Assembly (NCBI RefSeq): GCF_026552795.1 | Contig: NZ_JANFPI010000007.1 | Coordinates: 186,001 to 250,000 of the forward strand | Direction: 5' to 3' | Source of the DNA: Ectorhizobium quercum | GTDB taxonomy: Bacteria; Pseudomonadota; Alphaproteobacteria; Rhizobiales; Rhizobiaceae | Length of the DNA stretch: 64,000 nt | Shown: positions 37,525-45,314 of the stretch, in pieces | How positions within the stretch are numbered: the stretch's first letter is position 1 | Layout: every line of letters begins with the position of its first letter | Made by a program: the position numbers and the translations under genes | The notes under the pieces: generated by a model | Database searches by the model: none | What the model saw: only the letters and a program-made list of their open reading frames with translations | What the model was told of the DNA's origin: nothing

Positions 37525-38927
37525 GGTTCGAGCCCCGCAACAGGAAAGCGGTGTTGCCAGCGCCCCTCGCCTTCGAGGGCGGCGGCCAGTTTCAGCAAAA
37601 GCGCCTCGCGGCCCATCGGCGCGACGAGTTGCACCGGCAGCGGCAGGCCGGCCGCATCCGCCCCGACGGGCAGGGTCAGCGCGGGAAAGCCGGATATGTT
37701 GGCCAGCGCCGCCAGCGGCGCGAACGCCGTCATCCGCGAAAAATGCAGCTCGGCATCGCAATGATCGGTGGGAAAGGCGCCGACCGGCTTCGGCGCCGTG
37801 GCGAGCATCGGCGTCAGCAGGCAATCGACGGCGTCGAAAACCCGCCAGAGATCGCGGCTGACGAAGACGGCGGCGTTCATCAGCCGCCACACCTCGGTGC
37901 CGCTCATCGCCCGCCCGCGCTCCAGAACGGCCTGCGTCATCGGCTCGGCGGCGGAAAAGTCGGCGGAAAGACGCTCGGCCGTCTCGGCCAGATTGATCGC
38001 AACCACACCGGCGAAGACCTGCGCACTGGCAAGCGCCATCTGTTCTATGTCCCGCCACGCGATGGTGACGATGCCATGTCCCGCCGCCTCCAGGGACCGG
38101 GCAGCGGCCTCGACGGCGGCAAGCCGTTCGGGATCGGTCGGGGTATCCGCGCCGGTGTCGGCGAGAAGCCCGATCCGCAGCCGGCCTTCGGCGGCCTTTT
38201 CCTGCGCGGGTGGCGGAAAGGGCCCGCGCGCCGCGCCGGACAGGGCGGCGAAGGCGCGTTCCGCGTCCCGCACCGAGCGGCAGACGGCAAGCTCGGTCGC
38301 GATGCCGCCGAGATGATTGCCGAAACCGGGACCGCCGGGCATCGCGCCACGCCCCGGCTTCAGGCCGACCAGCCCGCAGCAGGCGGCGGGAACGCGGATA
38401 GAGCCGCCGGCATCGGTCGCGTGCGCGATCGAGACGATGCCCGCCGCGACGGCGGCTGCCGCGCCGCCGGAGGAGCCGCCGGGACTGAGATCGGGGGCGA
38501 GCGGATTGCGCGAAACCGGGCCGATGGCTGGCTCGCTGGCCAGGGACAGGCCGAATTCCGGGCTGGTCGTCAGCCCGAACAGGCAGAAGCCGGCCGCACG
38601 GAACCGTTCGGCAAGATCCGAATCGGCCATGCCGCCGCGGCGCGGCAACAGCGCCGACCCGGCACTCACGGGAAATCCCTCGAACGGCCCGCCGAGATCC
38701 TTGGCGAGCGTCGGCACCCCGCCGAACGCCCCGCGGCGAAGAGGCGCCCCGGCCGGCAGGGCATCGAAGGCGCGGGCCGCCGCCATGCCTTTTCCGGCAT
38801 CGCCATAAGCGACCGCTCCGAGCACGGAAAAGACGTCAGCGGCGGCAAGCGATGCTTCCATCGCCTCCACCGCCGTCAGCCGGCCCGTGCCGATCGCTTT
38901 GGCAAGCGCGCTTGCGTCGTCCTGCAT
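37521..38927 (-). CDS. Amidase signature family hydrolase
   Basis: This 468-aa amidase has the Ser-cisSer-Lys triad in view: Lys76 in PTLAKDLGG, the serine pair at 152-153 in SPGGSSGG, and Ser176 in DAGGSIRVP. Members hydrolyse aliphatic or aromatic amides, or ureido and barbiturate-type compounds. It is inserted between the binding-protein and ATPase genes of a nucleoside-type importer, eight bases after the former and overlapping the latter by four. That tight packing implies the imported molecule carries an amide bond or generates one after the deaminase step. Confidence 0.9.
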   Translation of the reverse strand: MQDDASALAKAIGTGRLTAVEAMEASLAAADVFSVLGAVAYGDAGKGMAAARAFDALPAGAPLRRGAFGGVPTLAKDLGGPFEGFPVSAGSALLPRRGGMADSDLAERFRAAGFCLFGLTTSPEFGLSLASEPAIGPVSRNPLAPDLSPGGSSGGAAAAVAAGIVSIAHATDAGGSIRVPAACCGLVGLKPGRGAMPGGPGFGNHLGGIATELAVCRSVRDAERAFAALSGAARGPFPPPAQEKAAEGRLRIGLLADTGADTPTDPERLAAVEAAARSLEAAGHGIVTIAWRDIEQMALASAQVFAGVVAINLAETAERLSADFSAAEPMTQAVLERGRAMSGTEVWRLMNAAVFVSRDLWRVFDAVDCLLTPMLATAPKPVGAFPTDHCDAELHFSRMTAFAPLAALANISGFPALTLPVGADAAGLPLPVQLVAPMGREALLLKLAAALEGEGRWQHRFPVAGLEP

Positions 38928-38935
38928 CGCAATGC

Positions 38936-39922
38936 TTACGTCGGCTCCGCCGTGTCCTGCGGCACGGTGAAGGTGCCGGCCTTGATTTCGGCGCGGCGGG
39001 CCTCCATCGCCTCGACGGCATCGGCCGGAGCGCTGTCCTTCACATAGACGATGTCGCTGCCACCCTCCTTGAGCAGCCCGTAGGCGGTATAATCGCGGCC
39101 GACCGGATTGCCGGCGACGACATCGGCCAGCGCCGCGTCGAGGATCGGACGGAAGCCCCAGAGCGCATTGGCGAAGACGGTATCCGGATAACGCGGCGTG
39201 TAGTCGACCAGCGAGCCGACCGCCTTGATGCCGCGCTCCTTGGCCGCGTCCGCCGTGCCGATGCGCTCGCCGAACAGGATATCCGCGCCGGCATCGATCT
39301 GGGCGAGACCGGCCTCGCGGGCCTTCGGCGGATCGAAGAAGGTGCCGATGAAGGTGACGAGATGCCTGGCATCCGGATTGACCTCCTTCACCCCGGCGGC
39401 GAAGGCGTTGATCAGCATGTTGACTTCCGGAATCGGCATCGCCCCGACCGAGCCGACGACGTTCGATTGCGTCATCTTCCCGGCCAGCATGCCGGCCAGA
39501 TAGGCGCCGTCATGGTTCCAGGTGCCGAACACGCCGAAATTGTCGCCCTCCTCCTTGCCGCTGGAACCGAGCACGAAGGCGGTGTCCGGATAATCCGCAG
39601 CCACTTCGCGGGCCTGCCTCTCGACGGCATAGGCCTCGCCGATGATGAGCTTCGCGCCCTGTTCGGCGTATTCGCGCATGGCGCGCGGATAGTCGGTGCC
39701 GGAAACGCCTTCGGAAAAGACGTATTCGATCACACCCTCGCTCGCCGCATCCTGAAGCGCCTTGTGCAGGACCGAGTTCCAGGCATTTTCGACCGGCGAG
39801 CCGTGAATGCCCGCGACCTTGATCGGGTCCGCGGCCCTGACGGCTGGCGCGAAGGCGCCGGCGCCGAGCACGAGACCGCCCGCCAGCACGGCGCGGCGGG
39901 AAAGGAGGATGTCTTTGCTCAT
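38936..39922 (-). CDS. BMP-family ABC transporter substrate-binding protein
   Basis: This 328-aa periplasmic binding protein of the basic membrane protein (PnrA-like) family is typically a nucleoside binder. The signal sequence contains a twin-arginine-like motif (LLSRRAVLAGGLVLGAG) and cleavage after VRA is likely. The mature chain begins ADPIKVAGIHGSPVENAWNS. GGGGA eight bases upstream supports the ATG at 39922 over one five codons earlier. It is the first gene of the operon. Confidence 0.9.
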   Translation of the reverse strand: MSKDILLSRRAVLAGGLVLGAGAFAPAVRAADPIKVAGIHGSPVENAWNSVLHKALQDAASEGVIEYVFSEGVSGTDYPRAMREYAEQGAKLIIGEAYAVERQAREVAADYPDTAFVLGSSGKEEGDNFGVFGTWNHDGAYLAGMLAGKMTQSNVVGSVGAMPIPEVNMLINAFAAGVKEVNPDARHLVTFIGTFFDPPKAREAGLAQIDAGADILFGERIGTADAAKERGIKAVGSLVDYTPRYPDTVFANALWGFRPILDAALADVVAGNPVGRDYTAYGLLKEGGSDIVYVKDSAPADAVEAMEARRAEIKAGTFTVPQDTAEPT

Positions 39923-39942
39923 GATCGTGTTCCCCATGTTTT

Positions 39943-39954
39943 TACCGTTTGGTA
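39943..39954. promoter_or_regulatory. Possible operator upstream of the BMP-type operon
   Basis: TACCGTTTGGTA is an inverted repeat (TACC/GGTA) 20 bases ahead of the binding-protein start. It resembles GntR/LacI-type half-sites but no dedicated regulator gene adjoins. The nearest regulator at the other end of the operon is the GntR gene at 31936, whose own putative operator has a different sequence. Confidence 0.3.
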
Positions 39955-40095
39955 GAGGTTTCTAGGAGCCGCCCAAAATGGTGTCAAGCGACCGGCAAGG
40001 CCAAATATGCGGCACGCTGCGGCGGAACGAAACCGTGGCCACCTTTTCCCGCCCGGCAACGATAGCGCGCGGAAAGCGGAAGGGCCATCCAAACA

Positions 40096-40123
40096 AAAAG
40101 GCGGCGCCGAAGCACCGCCTTTT
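40096..40123 (-). terminator. Intrinsic terminator after the four-cysteine gene
   Basis: AAAAGGCGG and CCGCCTTTT pair perfectly over nine bases around a 10-base loop. On the minus strand the hairpin is followed by TTTTTG. It lies 24 bases beyond the stop of the small gene. It is A-rich on the other side, so it may also work on the plus strand. Confidence 0.7.
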
Positions 40124-40147
40124 CCGGTTCCGATGGCCTTGGTGCCG

Positions 40148-40348
40148 TCAGGCCGCCTTGCGCTCGTCGGCGAAGTGGCCGCACCAGTCGGTGGCCGACA
40201 CCACCGGCCACAGGCCACGCGCATTCGCCTCCGGCTGCGTGACCGGAGGGTTGAAACGACACAGGCCGGCGTTTTCCGAAACCTTCTGCGTGTTGGCGAC
40301 ATGGTTCTCGTAGAATGCGCAGGCATTGCAGGTGGCGTTGCTGGACAT
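40148..40348 (-). CDS. Small four-cysteine protein, putative metal or Fe-S site
   Basis: This 66-aa cytoplasmic protein has cysteines at 7, 10, 30 and 56 (CNAC, GLCRFNPP, DWCGHF). The CxxC pair plus two single cysteines, each in a conserved-looking context (GxCRxNPP, WPxVxxxDWCGxF), suggests a zinc ribbon or rubredoxin-like iron site. I do not recognise a named family. AAGGAGA precedes the ATG, and a terminator follows the stop, so it is a monocistronic unit. Three TAGAA-type iron operators lie at 40410-40469 over its predicted promoter, so iron control through Irr is likely. It is small but well supported as a real gene. Confidence 0.8.
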   Translation of the reverse strand: MSSNATCNACAFYENHVANTQKVSENAGLCRFNPPVTQPEANARGLWPVVSATDWCGHFADERKAA

Positions 40349-40409
40349 CGTTCAGTCTCCTTCTTCCGGGTGGTCGCGGCCCGTAAAGTTGAGCCGCTCA
40401 TTCATGAAA

Positions 40410-40426
40410 TCTAGAATGATTCTAAA
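40410..40426. promoter_or_regulatory. Irr-like box 1 (ICE motif)
   Basis: TCTAGAATGATTCTAAA matches the Irr consensus TTTAGAA-N3-TTCTAAA except for one base. It contains the predicted -10 hexamer (TAGAAT on the minus strand, 40419-40424) of the four-cysteine gene, so binding would block RNA polymerase. Confidence 0.65.
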
Positions 40427-40447
40427 ATAGAATTTCTATCGGCGCAA
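40419..40447 (-). promoter_or_regulatory. Predicted promoter of the four-cysteine gene
   Basis: On the minus strand TTGCGC (complement of 40442-40447) and TAGAAT (complement of 40419-40424) are separated by exactly 17 bases. The -10 is a five-of-six match; the -35 is weaker. It lies about 70 bases ahead of the start codon and is interlaced with the TAGAA operators. Confidence 0.5.
40427..40439. promoter_or_regulatory. Iron-type palindrome 2
   Basis: ATAGAATTTCTAT is a perfect 6-bp inverted repeat with a one-base centre. It fills the spacer between the predicted -35 and -10 elements. The TAGAA half-site is shared with boxes 1 and 3 but the spacing differs from the ICE consensus. Confidence 0.5.
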
Positions 40448-40452
40448 GCCAC

Positions 40453-40469
40453 TTTAGAATCATTTTACA
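40453..40469. promoter_or_regulatory. Irr-like box 3
   Basis: TTTAGAATCATTTTACA has a perfect left half (TTTAGAA) and a right half two bases off the consensus TTCTAAA. It is placed just upstream of the predicted -35 of the small gene, where a regulator could either activate or assist repression. Confidence 0.5.
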
Positions 40470-41123
40470 TGCGACATTTGCGCCTGCATGCCATGCCGTC
40501 GCATTGTGGCCGGCAAATACATCCGCCTCCGCTGCAAAATCCAACGGCACGTCGCAAAGCCGCTCCGATCGCCCGTGAGGCAGAGTATTGGTCACGGGAC
40601 AGTAACGAAGCCGCCTGGACAACAATCACAAAATGGTTAGCCGGCAGGCGAAAAGAGTCGAATCGGGGTTGATGCCGCAAGATTTACTTGCATGAAGGTA
40701 GTACGCATCAATAAATTGCCGAATCAGGGAGCAGAGATGATCAGCAAGCGAGCAAATACCTTGAGAAAGCCGCGGCAAACCTTCCGGAAACGCCTGAAGG
40801 CTTCCGTCAAGAAGGTTCCGGCAAACCGCCGCCCGGTCGAGATCCATCGAATCGACTCCGCCCTCGTCGATGATCGCAATGGGGAAGGTGGAGACGGTTC
40901 GGGGAATTCGCATTCATGAAAAGACGGCCGCTCGGCTCGTAAACCCGGGCGCCATACCGGAGCGGAGGATCTCCGGAACAATCCGTTGCCGGCGTCATTA
41001 TCCGGCAAACCAAGGCCCTTCCCGCATCCTGCCACCCGCCGGCCCCGCGGAACCGGCCCCGCGGCGAAGCAGAAATTCTTCTGCACGACCGCACTGATTG
41101 ATCGACAATCGGCACGCCGCAAA
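40470..41123. other. About 650 bases without a recognisable gene
   Basis: Between the iron boxes and the BioR box there are only short open frames (up to about 95 codons) whose translations look random and which have no convincing ribosome-binding site. Base composition drops around 40620-40760. No repeat or mobile remnant was recognised. A plus-strand 75-codon frame at 40692 (MKVVRINKLPNQG) is possible but unsupported. Confidence 0.4.
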
Positions 41124-41133
41124 TTATCTATAA
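41124..41133. promoter_or_regulatory. BioR box overlapping the bioR start region
   Basis: TTATCTATAA matches the BioR operator consensus of alphaproteobacteria. It ends three bases before the bioR ATG, so there is no room for a Shine-Dalgarno sequence. This implies autoregulation and possibly a leaderless or near-leaderless transcript. Confidence 0.85.
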
Positions 41134-41136
41134 AAC

Positions 41137-41805
41137 ATGAGCGCGAAAACGGAAGAAACAGTGGCCGCCCGGATCAGCCGGACCCTGGCGGAGAGGATCA
41201 TTGCAGGCGAGATCGAACCCGGGTCGCGGCTGAGGCAGGACCACATCGCCGAGGAGTTCGGCGCAAGCCATGTGCCGGTGCGCGAGGCCTTCCGGCGGCT
41301 GGAAGCGCAGGGACTGGCGGTGAGCGAGCCCCGGCGCGGCGTGCGGGTGGCGGCCTTCGACCTCTCGGAAGTGAAGGAAGTCGCGGAGATGCGGGCCGCG
41401 CTCGAGGTTCTGGCGCTGCGCCACGCCGCGCCGCATCTGACCCAGGCGATCCTCGATGCGGCCGAGGAAGCCACCAGGGCGGGCGACAATTCGCACGACG
41501 TCCGCTCCTGGGAAGAGGCGAACCGCCGCTTCCACCGCCTGATCGTCGAGCCCTGCGGCATGCCGCGCCTGCTCGCGTCCATCGACGACCTGCATGCGGC
41601 CAGCGCCCGCTTTCTCTTCGCCGCCTGGCAATCCAATTGGGAAGCGCGCACCGATCACGATCACCGCGCCATTCTGGCCGCGCTGCGCAAGGGCGATGTC
41701 GAAACCGCCTGCTCGACGCTTGCCCGGCATGTTCAGTGGATCGGCCATCGCCCGGTTCCGGCCGCCGGCGGCCGCAAACGCGATGTTTTTGCGATAGTCG
41801 GATAA
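41137..41805 (+). CDS. bioR: Biotin regulator BioR, GntR family
   Basis: This 222-aa GntR/FCD protein has a winged helix at about residues 6-75 (IAGEIEPGSRLRQDHIAEEF, SHVPVREAFRRLEAQGLAV) and an FCD effector domain (FHRLIVEPCGMPRLL). Context identifies it as BioR: it is followed by bioY and bioB, and matching BioR boxes flank both ends. BioR represses biotin synthesis and uptake in many alphaproteobacteria that lack a DNA-binding BirA. No ribosome-binding site precedes the ATG, since the BioR box occupies that position. Confidence 0.9.
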   Translation: MSAKTEETVAARISRTLAERIIAGEIEPGSRLRQDHIAEEFGASHVPVREAFRRLEAQGLAVSEPRRGVRVAAFDLSEVKEVAEMRAALEVLALRHAAPHLTQAILDAAEEATRAGDNSHDVRSWEEANRRFHRLIVEPCGMPRLLASIDDLHAASARFLFAAWQSNWEARTDHDHRAILAALRKGDVETACSTLARHVQWIGHRPVPAAGGRKRDVFAIVG

Positions 41806-41807
41806 AA

Positions 41808-41817
41808 TTATCTACAT
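41808..41817. promoter_or_regulatory. Degenerate BioR half-box
   Basis: TTATCTACAT matches eight of ten bases of the BioR box, two bases after the bioR stop codon. It may be an auxiliary site for the bioY promoter or a chance match. Confidence 0.3.
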
Positions 41818-41850
41818 CTCCCTTGCGAGTCAGCCGCTCTTGTGGATTCA

Positions 41851-41860
41851 TTATAGATAT
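41851..41860. promoter_or_regulatory. BioR box upstream of bioY (distal)
   Basis: TTATAGATAT differs at one base from the BioR box TTATAGATAA. It lies 19 bases (start to start) upstream of the proximal box, about two helical turns, suited to binding of two dimers on the same face. Confidence 0.75.
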
Positions 41861-41869
41861 CTTCAACGA

Positions 41870-41879
41870 TTATCTATAA
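41870..41879. promoter_or_regulatory. BioR box upstream of bioY (proximal)
   Basis: TTATCTATAA is identical to the box before bioR and lies 16 bases before the bioY ATG, just upstream of its AAAGGAG ribosome-binding site. Bound BioR should stop transcription of bioYB. Confidence 0.85.
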
Positions 41880-41895
41880 AATCAAAGGAGCCGAC

Positions 41896-42462
41896 ATGAG
41901 CCAGACACTCGCTCTTTCCAAGCCCAATCTCAGATCCGTGGCGAAGACGACCGCCGCCATCGTGCTGGGGGCGGCCTTGATCACGCTCTGCGCCAAGCTG
42001 CGCGTGCCCTCCTGGCCGGTGCCGATGACGCTGCACACGCTCGCGGTGATGGCGATTGCCGTCACGATGGGCGCGCGTCTCGCCACGGCGACCTTCTGCG
42101 CCTATCTCGCCGCCGGCGCGGCGGGCCTGCCCGTCTTTTCGGGAACGCCCGAGCGCGGCATCGGCATCGCCTACATGGCCGGCCCGACGGGCGGCTATCT
42201 GCTCGGCTATCTCGGCGCAAGCTGGCTGACGGGCACGCTGGCGCGCGGCCGCGGCACGGCCGGCCGAACGCTCGCCATGCTGGCGGGGCTTGGCGTCACC
42301 TACGCGGCCGGTCTTCTGTGGCTTGGCCTCTATGTCCCGGCGGATCAGATCCTCGTCCTCGGCTTCGTGCCCTTCATCCTCGGCGACCTGATCAACATCG
42401 CGATGGTCTCGCTCGGCGCCGCGCTCGTTCCCGCCCGCTTTCTCCGGAAGGCCGGCCGATGA
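41896..42462 (+). CDS. bioY: Biotin transporter BioY
   Basis: This 188-aa membrane protein is the substrate-binding S component of biotin uptake systems. It has six predicted spans, with the family segments [18 protein letters not shown] (about 37-54) and [19 protein letters not shown] (about 94-112). AAAGGAG precedes the ATG. No ECF ATPase or BioN gene is adjacent, so BioY either works alone or shares an energising module. It overlaps bioB by four bases. Confidence 0.95.
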   Translation: MSQTLALSKPNLRSVAKTTAAIVLGAALITLCAKLRVPSWPVPMTLHTLAVMAIAVTMGARLATATFCAYLAAGAAGLPVFSGTPERGIGIAYMAGPTGGYLLGYLGASWLTGTLARGRGTAGRTLAMLAGLGVTYAAGLLWLGLYVPADQILVLGFVPFILGDLINIAMVSLGAALVPARFLRKAGR

Positions 42463-43553
42463 GCCGCGCCACGCACGCCACCGGCCTGCCGTCCGGGCAG
42501 GCCGCGCCGCCGCCGCGCACCGACTGGACGCAGGCCGAGGCCCGGAAAATCTATGATCTTCCCTTCCCGGAGCTTCTGTTCCGCGCGCAGGAAGTCCACC
42601 GGCGGCACTTCGACCCGGCCGAGGTCGAGACGGCGACGCTGCTGTCCATCAAGACCGGCGGCTGCCCGGAAGACTGCGGCTACTGTTCCCAGAGCGCGCA
42701 CTGGAAGACCGGCGTCAAGGCGACCAAGCTGATGCAGGTCGAGCGGGTGCTGGCGGAAGCCCGCCGCGCCAGGGCGGGCGGCGCGACGCGCTTCTGCATG
42801 GGGGCCGCCTGGCGCAGCCCCAAGGACCGCGACATGGATGCGGTCTGCGCCATGATCGAGGGCGTGAAGGCGCTCGGCATGGAAACCTGCGTCACGCTCG
42901 GCATGCTGACGCCGCCGCAGGTCGAGCGCCTGTCGGAAGCCGGCCTCGACTACTACAACCACAACATCGACACGTCGCGGGACTTCTATCCCGAGATCAT
43001 CACCACCCGCACGATGGACGACCGGCTGGAGACACTGGAAAACGTGCGGGCCGGCGGCATCAAGGTCTGCTGCGGCGGCATCGTCGGCATGGGCGAGACG
43101 GTGGACGACCGCATCTCGATGCTGGTGACGCTCGCCACGCTGGAGCATCACCCCGAAAGCGTGCCGCTCAACATGTGGAACGCGATCGAGGGCGCGCCGG
43201 TGATGGACAAGGCCAGGCCCGCCGACGCCATCGCCTTCGTGCGGCTGATCGCGCTCGCCCGCATCCTGATGCCGCAAAGCGTCGTGCGCCTGTCAGCGGG
43301 GCGTGACGCCATGAGCGACGAGATGCAGGCGCTGTGCTTCCTCGCCGGGGCGAACTCGATCTTCACCGGCGACGTGCTGCTGACCACCGGCAACCCCGGC
43401 CGCGACAAGGATGCCGGGCTTCTCGCCAGGCTTGGCATGCGCGCGGCGCGATTGCCCGTGGAAGCCACCGGCGGCGATTCCCCGTCCGTGCCTGCGCATG
43501 GCGGTTGCTGCTCCCGCGGCCATGCCGAAGCGCGGACCGCCGCCGCACCCTGA
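42459..43553 (+). CDS. bioB: Biotin synthase
   Basis: BioB (364 aa) is a radical SAM enzyme that inserts sulfur into dethiobiotin. The [4Fe-4S] cluster cysteines are 69, 73 and 76 (CPEDCGYC). Other hallmarks are [13 protein letters not shown] and [10 protein letters not shown], and LSAGRDAM carries the conserved Arg of the second cluster site. The start is within an ATGA overlap with bioY, giving a 20-residue N-terminal extension relative to short homologues. The remaining biotin genes (bioF, D, A, Z) are not in the window. It is controlled with bioY by BioR. Confidence 0.96.
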   Translation: MSRATHATGLPSGQAAPPPRTDWTQAEARKIYDLPFPELLFRAQEVHRRHFDPAEVETATLLSIKTGGCPEDCGYCSQSAHWKTGVKATKLMQVERVLAEARRARAGGATRFCMGAAWRSPKDRDMDAVCAMIEGVKALGMETCVTLGMLTPPQVERLSEAGLDYYNHNIDTSRDFYPEIITTRTMDDRLETLENVRAGGIKVCCGGIVGMGETVDDRISMLVTLATLEHHPESVPLNMWNAIEGAPVMDKARPADAIAFVRLIALARILMPQSVVRLSAGRDAMSDEMQALCFLAGANSIFTGDVLLTTGNPGRDKDAGLLARLGMRAARLPVEATGGDSPSVPAHGGCCSRGHAEARTAAAP

Positions 43554-43616
43554 ACCGGGGGCGTACCGTCACCGGCGCGGTCTCGCATTCCGGCGGCAAC
43601 ACGGGTGGCCGCCGGA

Positions 43617-44627
43617 TCAGGCGGTGGGCGGGAAGGGTCCGCGCATTCGGCTGGGCGGCTGATCGTGCAGGCGGTTCCAGACCCGCCGCAACTGCCTTGT
43701 CGAGGCAAACCCGGCCCGCGTCGCCACGGTTTCCAGATCGACGCGGGAGCCGGTGAGGATTTCGCGCGCCAGCGCCGCGCGCATGCGGTTGACATAATCG
43801 CTCACGCTCATGCCGGCATGCTCGTTGAAGATGCGCGACAGATTGCGCGGGCTGGCGCCGGCAAGCCTTGCCAGCGCGGCGACGGACCATTGCCGCGCCG
43901 GATCGGCGGCGACGGCATCCTGCACACGGTGAACGGCCGGGTGGATGTGGTTTCGCCCCTCGAGCCAGGGCGAAAGCTGCGGGTCCGATCCGCCGCGCCG
44001 CAGATAGACGACGAGATAGCGCGCCACGGCGAGCGCGCAGGTGTGGCCGGCAGTCTGCGCCACGATATGCAGCATCAGGTCGATGCCGGCGGTGATGCCG
44101 GCGCTGGTCAGCCGCTCGCCGTCCTCGACATAGAGCCGGTTTTCACGCACCCGCGCGGCGGGGGCGAGTTCGGCAAGGTCTTCCGTACAGGCATGGTGGG
44201 TCGTGCAGTCGTACCCGTCGAGCAATCCCGCACGGGCGGCCAGCAGGGCGCCCGAGCAGATCGAGACGAGCCGGATGCCGGGCCGGATCGCCGTCCTCAG
44301 CCATTCGACGATGAGCGCATTCAGCGCGAAATCACCGGCCCTCGCGGCCGGATCGCCGCCGAGCGGGGTCTCCGTGCTGCCGGAAACGACGACGATGGCC
44401 CCGTCCGGCAGGCGCTCCGGCAGGGGCTCGATGCCGGCGATGGCCAGGCCGATGGAGCTTCCCGCCGTCGAGGACGGCCCGATATAGCGAACGGCGAAGC
44501 GAACCCGGTCCTGTTCGAGATTGGCCTTGCGCAGCACCTCGACCGGCCCGGCCACGTCAAGCAGCAGCACGCATGGCGGCACGACGACATAGACGGCGAT
44601 GTCGAGGGGCTGCGTCGCATCCGTCAT
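43617..44627 (-). CDS. GlxA-type AraC-family regulator with DJ-1/PfpI domain
   Basis: This 336-aa regulator has an N-terminal class I glutamine amidotransferase-like (DJ-1/PfpI) domain (about residues 10-190) with the cysteine elbow ICSGALLAARAGLLDG, and a C-terminal AraC double helix-turn-helix (about 225-325, WSVAALARLAGASPRNLSR and VATRAGFASTRQLRRVW). The start at 44627 overlaps the stop of the isochorismatase-family gene (ATGA), so the two are coexpressed, and the regulator probably responds to the hydrolase's substrate or product. Ligand unknown. Confidence 0.92.
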   Translation of the reverse strand: MTDATQPLDIAVYVVVPPCVLLLDVAGPVEVLRKANLEQDRVRFAVRYIGPSSTAGSSIGLAIAGIEPLPERLPDGAIVVVSGSTETPLGGDPAARAGDFALNALIVEWLRTAIRPGIRLVSICSGALLAARAGLLDGYDCTTHHACTEDLAELAPAARVRENRLYVEDGERLTSAGITAGIDLMLHIVAQTAGHTCALAVARYLVVYLRRGGSDPQLSPWLEGRNHIHPAVHRVQDAVAADPARQWSVAALARLAGASPRNLSRIFNEHAGMSVSDYVNRMRAALAREILTGSRVDLETVATRAGFASTRQLRRVWNRLHDQPPSRMRGPFPPTA

Positions 44628-45190
44628 GCGGCGGCCTTCTCCTGCCGCCCGGCAAGCGCTTCCTCCACGGTGGCGATGCGGGCGAAACGTCCGGCCAGCA
44701 CCAGTTCCGTGCGCGCCCGGATTTCCGCCGCGCTCCATTCGCGGCCGGCCGCATCCGTCATCGGGAAGGTCAGCGTCGCCTCCCCGACATAATCGACATC
44801 GTAACCAAGGTCCGACGCATGCCGGGCCGTGGTTTCACAGCATTGCTCGGTGCGGATTCCGGATATGACGACCCGTCGAATGCCGTTGCTCGTCAGCCAA
44901 ACGTCGAGGCCCGATCCCACCAGGGCGCTGTGACGGCGCTTGCGGAAGACGGCGTCCGGCCGGATGTCGAGCGGCGCCAGCGTCGCGACGAAACCCGAGG
45001 CCTCGGAAAAGACGCCGCTCTCGTCGACGTGAAAGATCTGGACCACGGGAATGCCGGCGGCTTTCGCCCCGTCGACGAGAGCCTGCTGCCGCTCGACGAA
45101 GGCCGGCAGGGCCGCCTCGTTCCAGTAGTCGCGATGGCGAAAGGATTCCTGCACATCGATGACGATCAGCGCGGTCTTGGAAGCGGACAT
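44624..45190 (-). CDS. Isochorismatase-family cysteine hydrolase
   Basis: This 188-aa hydrolase has the Asp-Lys-Cys triad of the family: Asp12 in VIDVQ, Lys84 in RKRRHSAL and Cys117 in RTEQCCETT. Members include nicotinamidases, isochorismatases and ureido or amide hydrolases; the sequence does not discriminate. AGGAG seven bases upstream supports the ATG at 45190. It is cotranscribed with the GlxA-type regulator. Confidence 0.88.
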   Translation of the reverse strand: MSASKTALIVIDVQESFRHRDYWNEAALPAFVERQQALVDGAKAAGIPVVQIFHVDESGVFSEASGFVATLAPLDIRPDAVFRKRRHSALVGSGLDVWLTSNGIRRVVISGIRTEQCCETTARHASDLGYDVDYVGEATLTFPMTDAAGREWSAAEIRARTELVLAGRFARIATVEEALAGRQEKAAA

Positions 45191-45314
45191 CGGAGAACTC
45201 CTGTGTGTTGACATGAGCCCATGTTAGACCCTTGCACTGACGGCAGGAAATACACCGGCAGGACGAAGACCGGACATATCGTGCCATCGTTCCCATCGAA
45301 AGCTTCGCGATCTT

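Noticed and set aside
40626..40913. 95-codon minus-strand frame
   Set aside because: It overlaps the frame above and has no ribosome-binding site or family resemblance.
40692..40919. 75-codon plus-strand frame starting MKVVRINKLPNQG
   Set aside because: It has no ribosome-binding site and no recognisable family, and the stretch has mixed coding signals. It is not reported as a gene.
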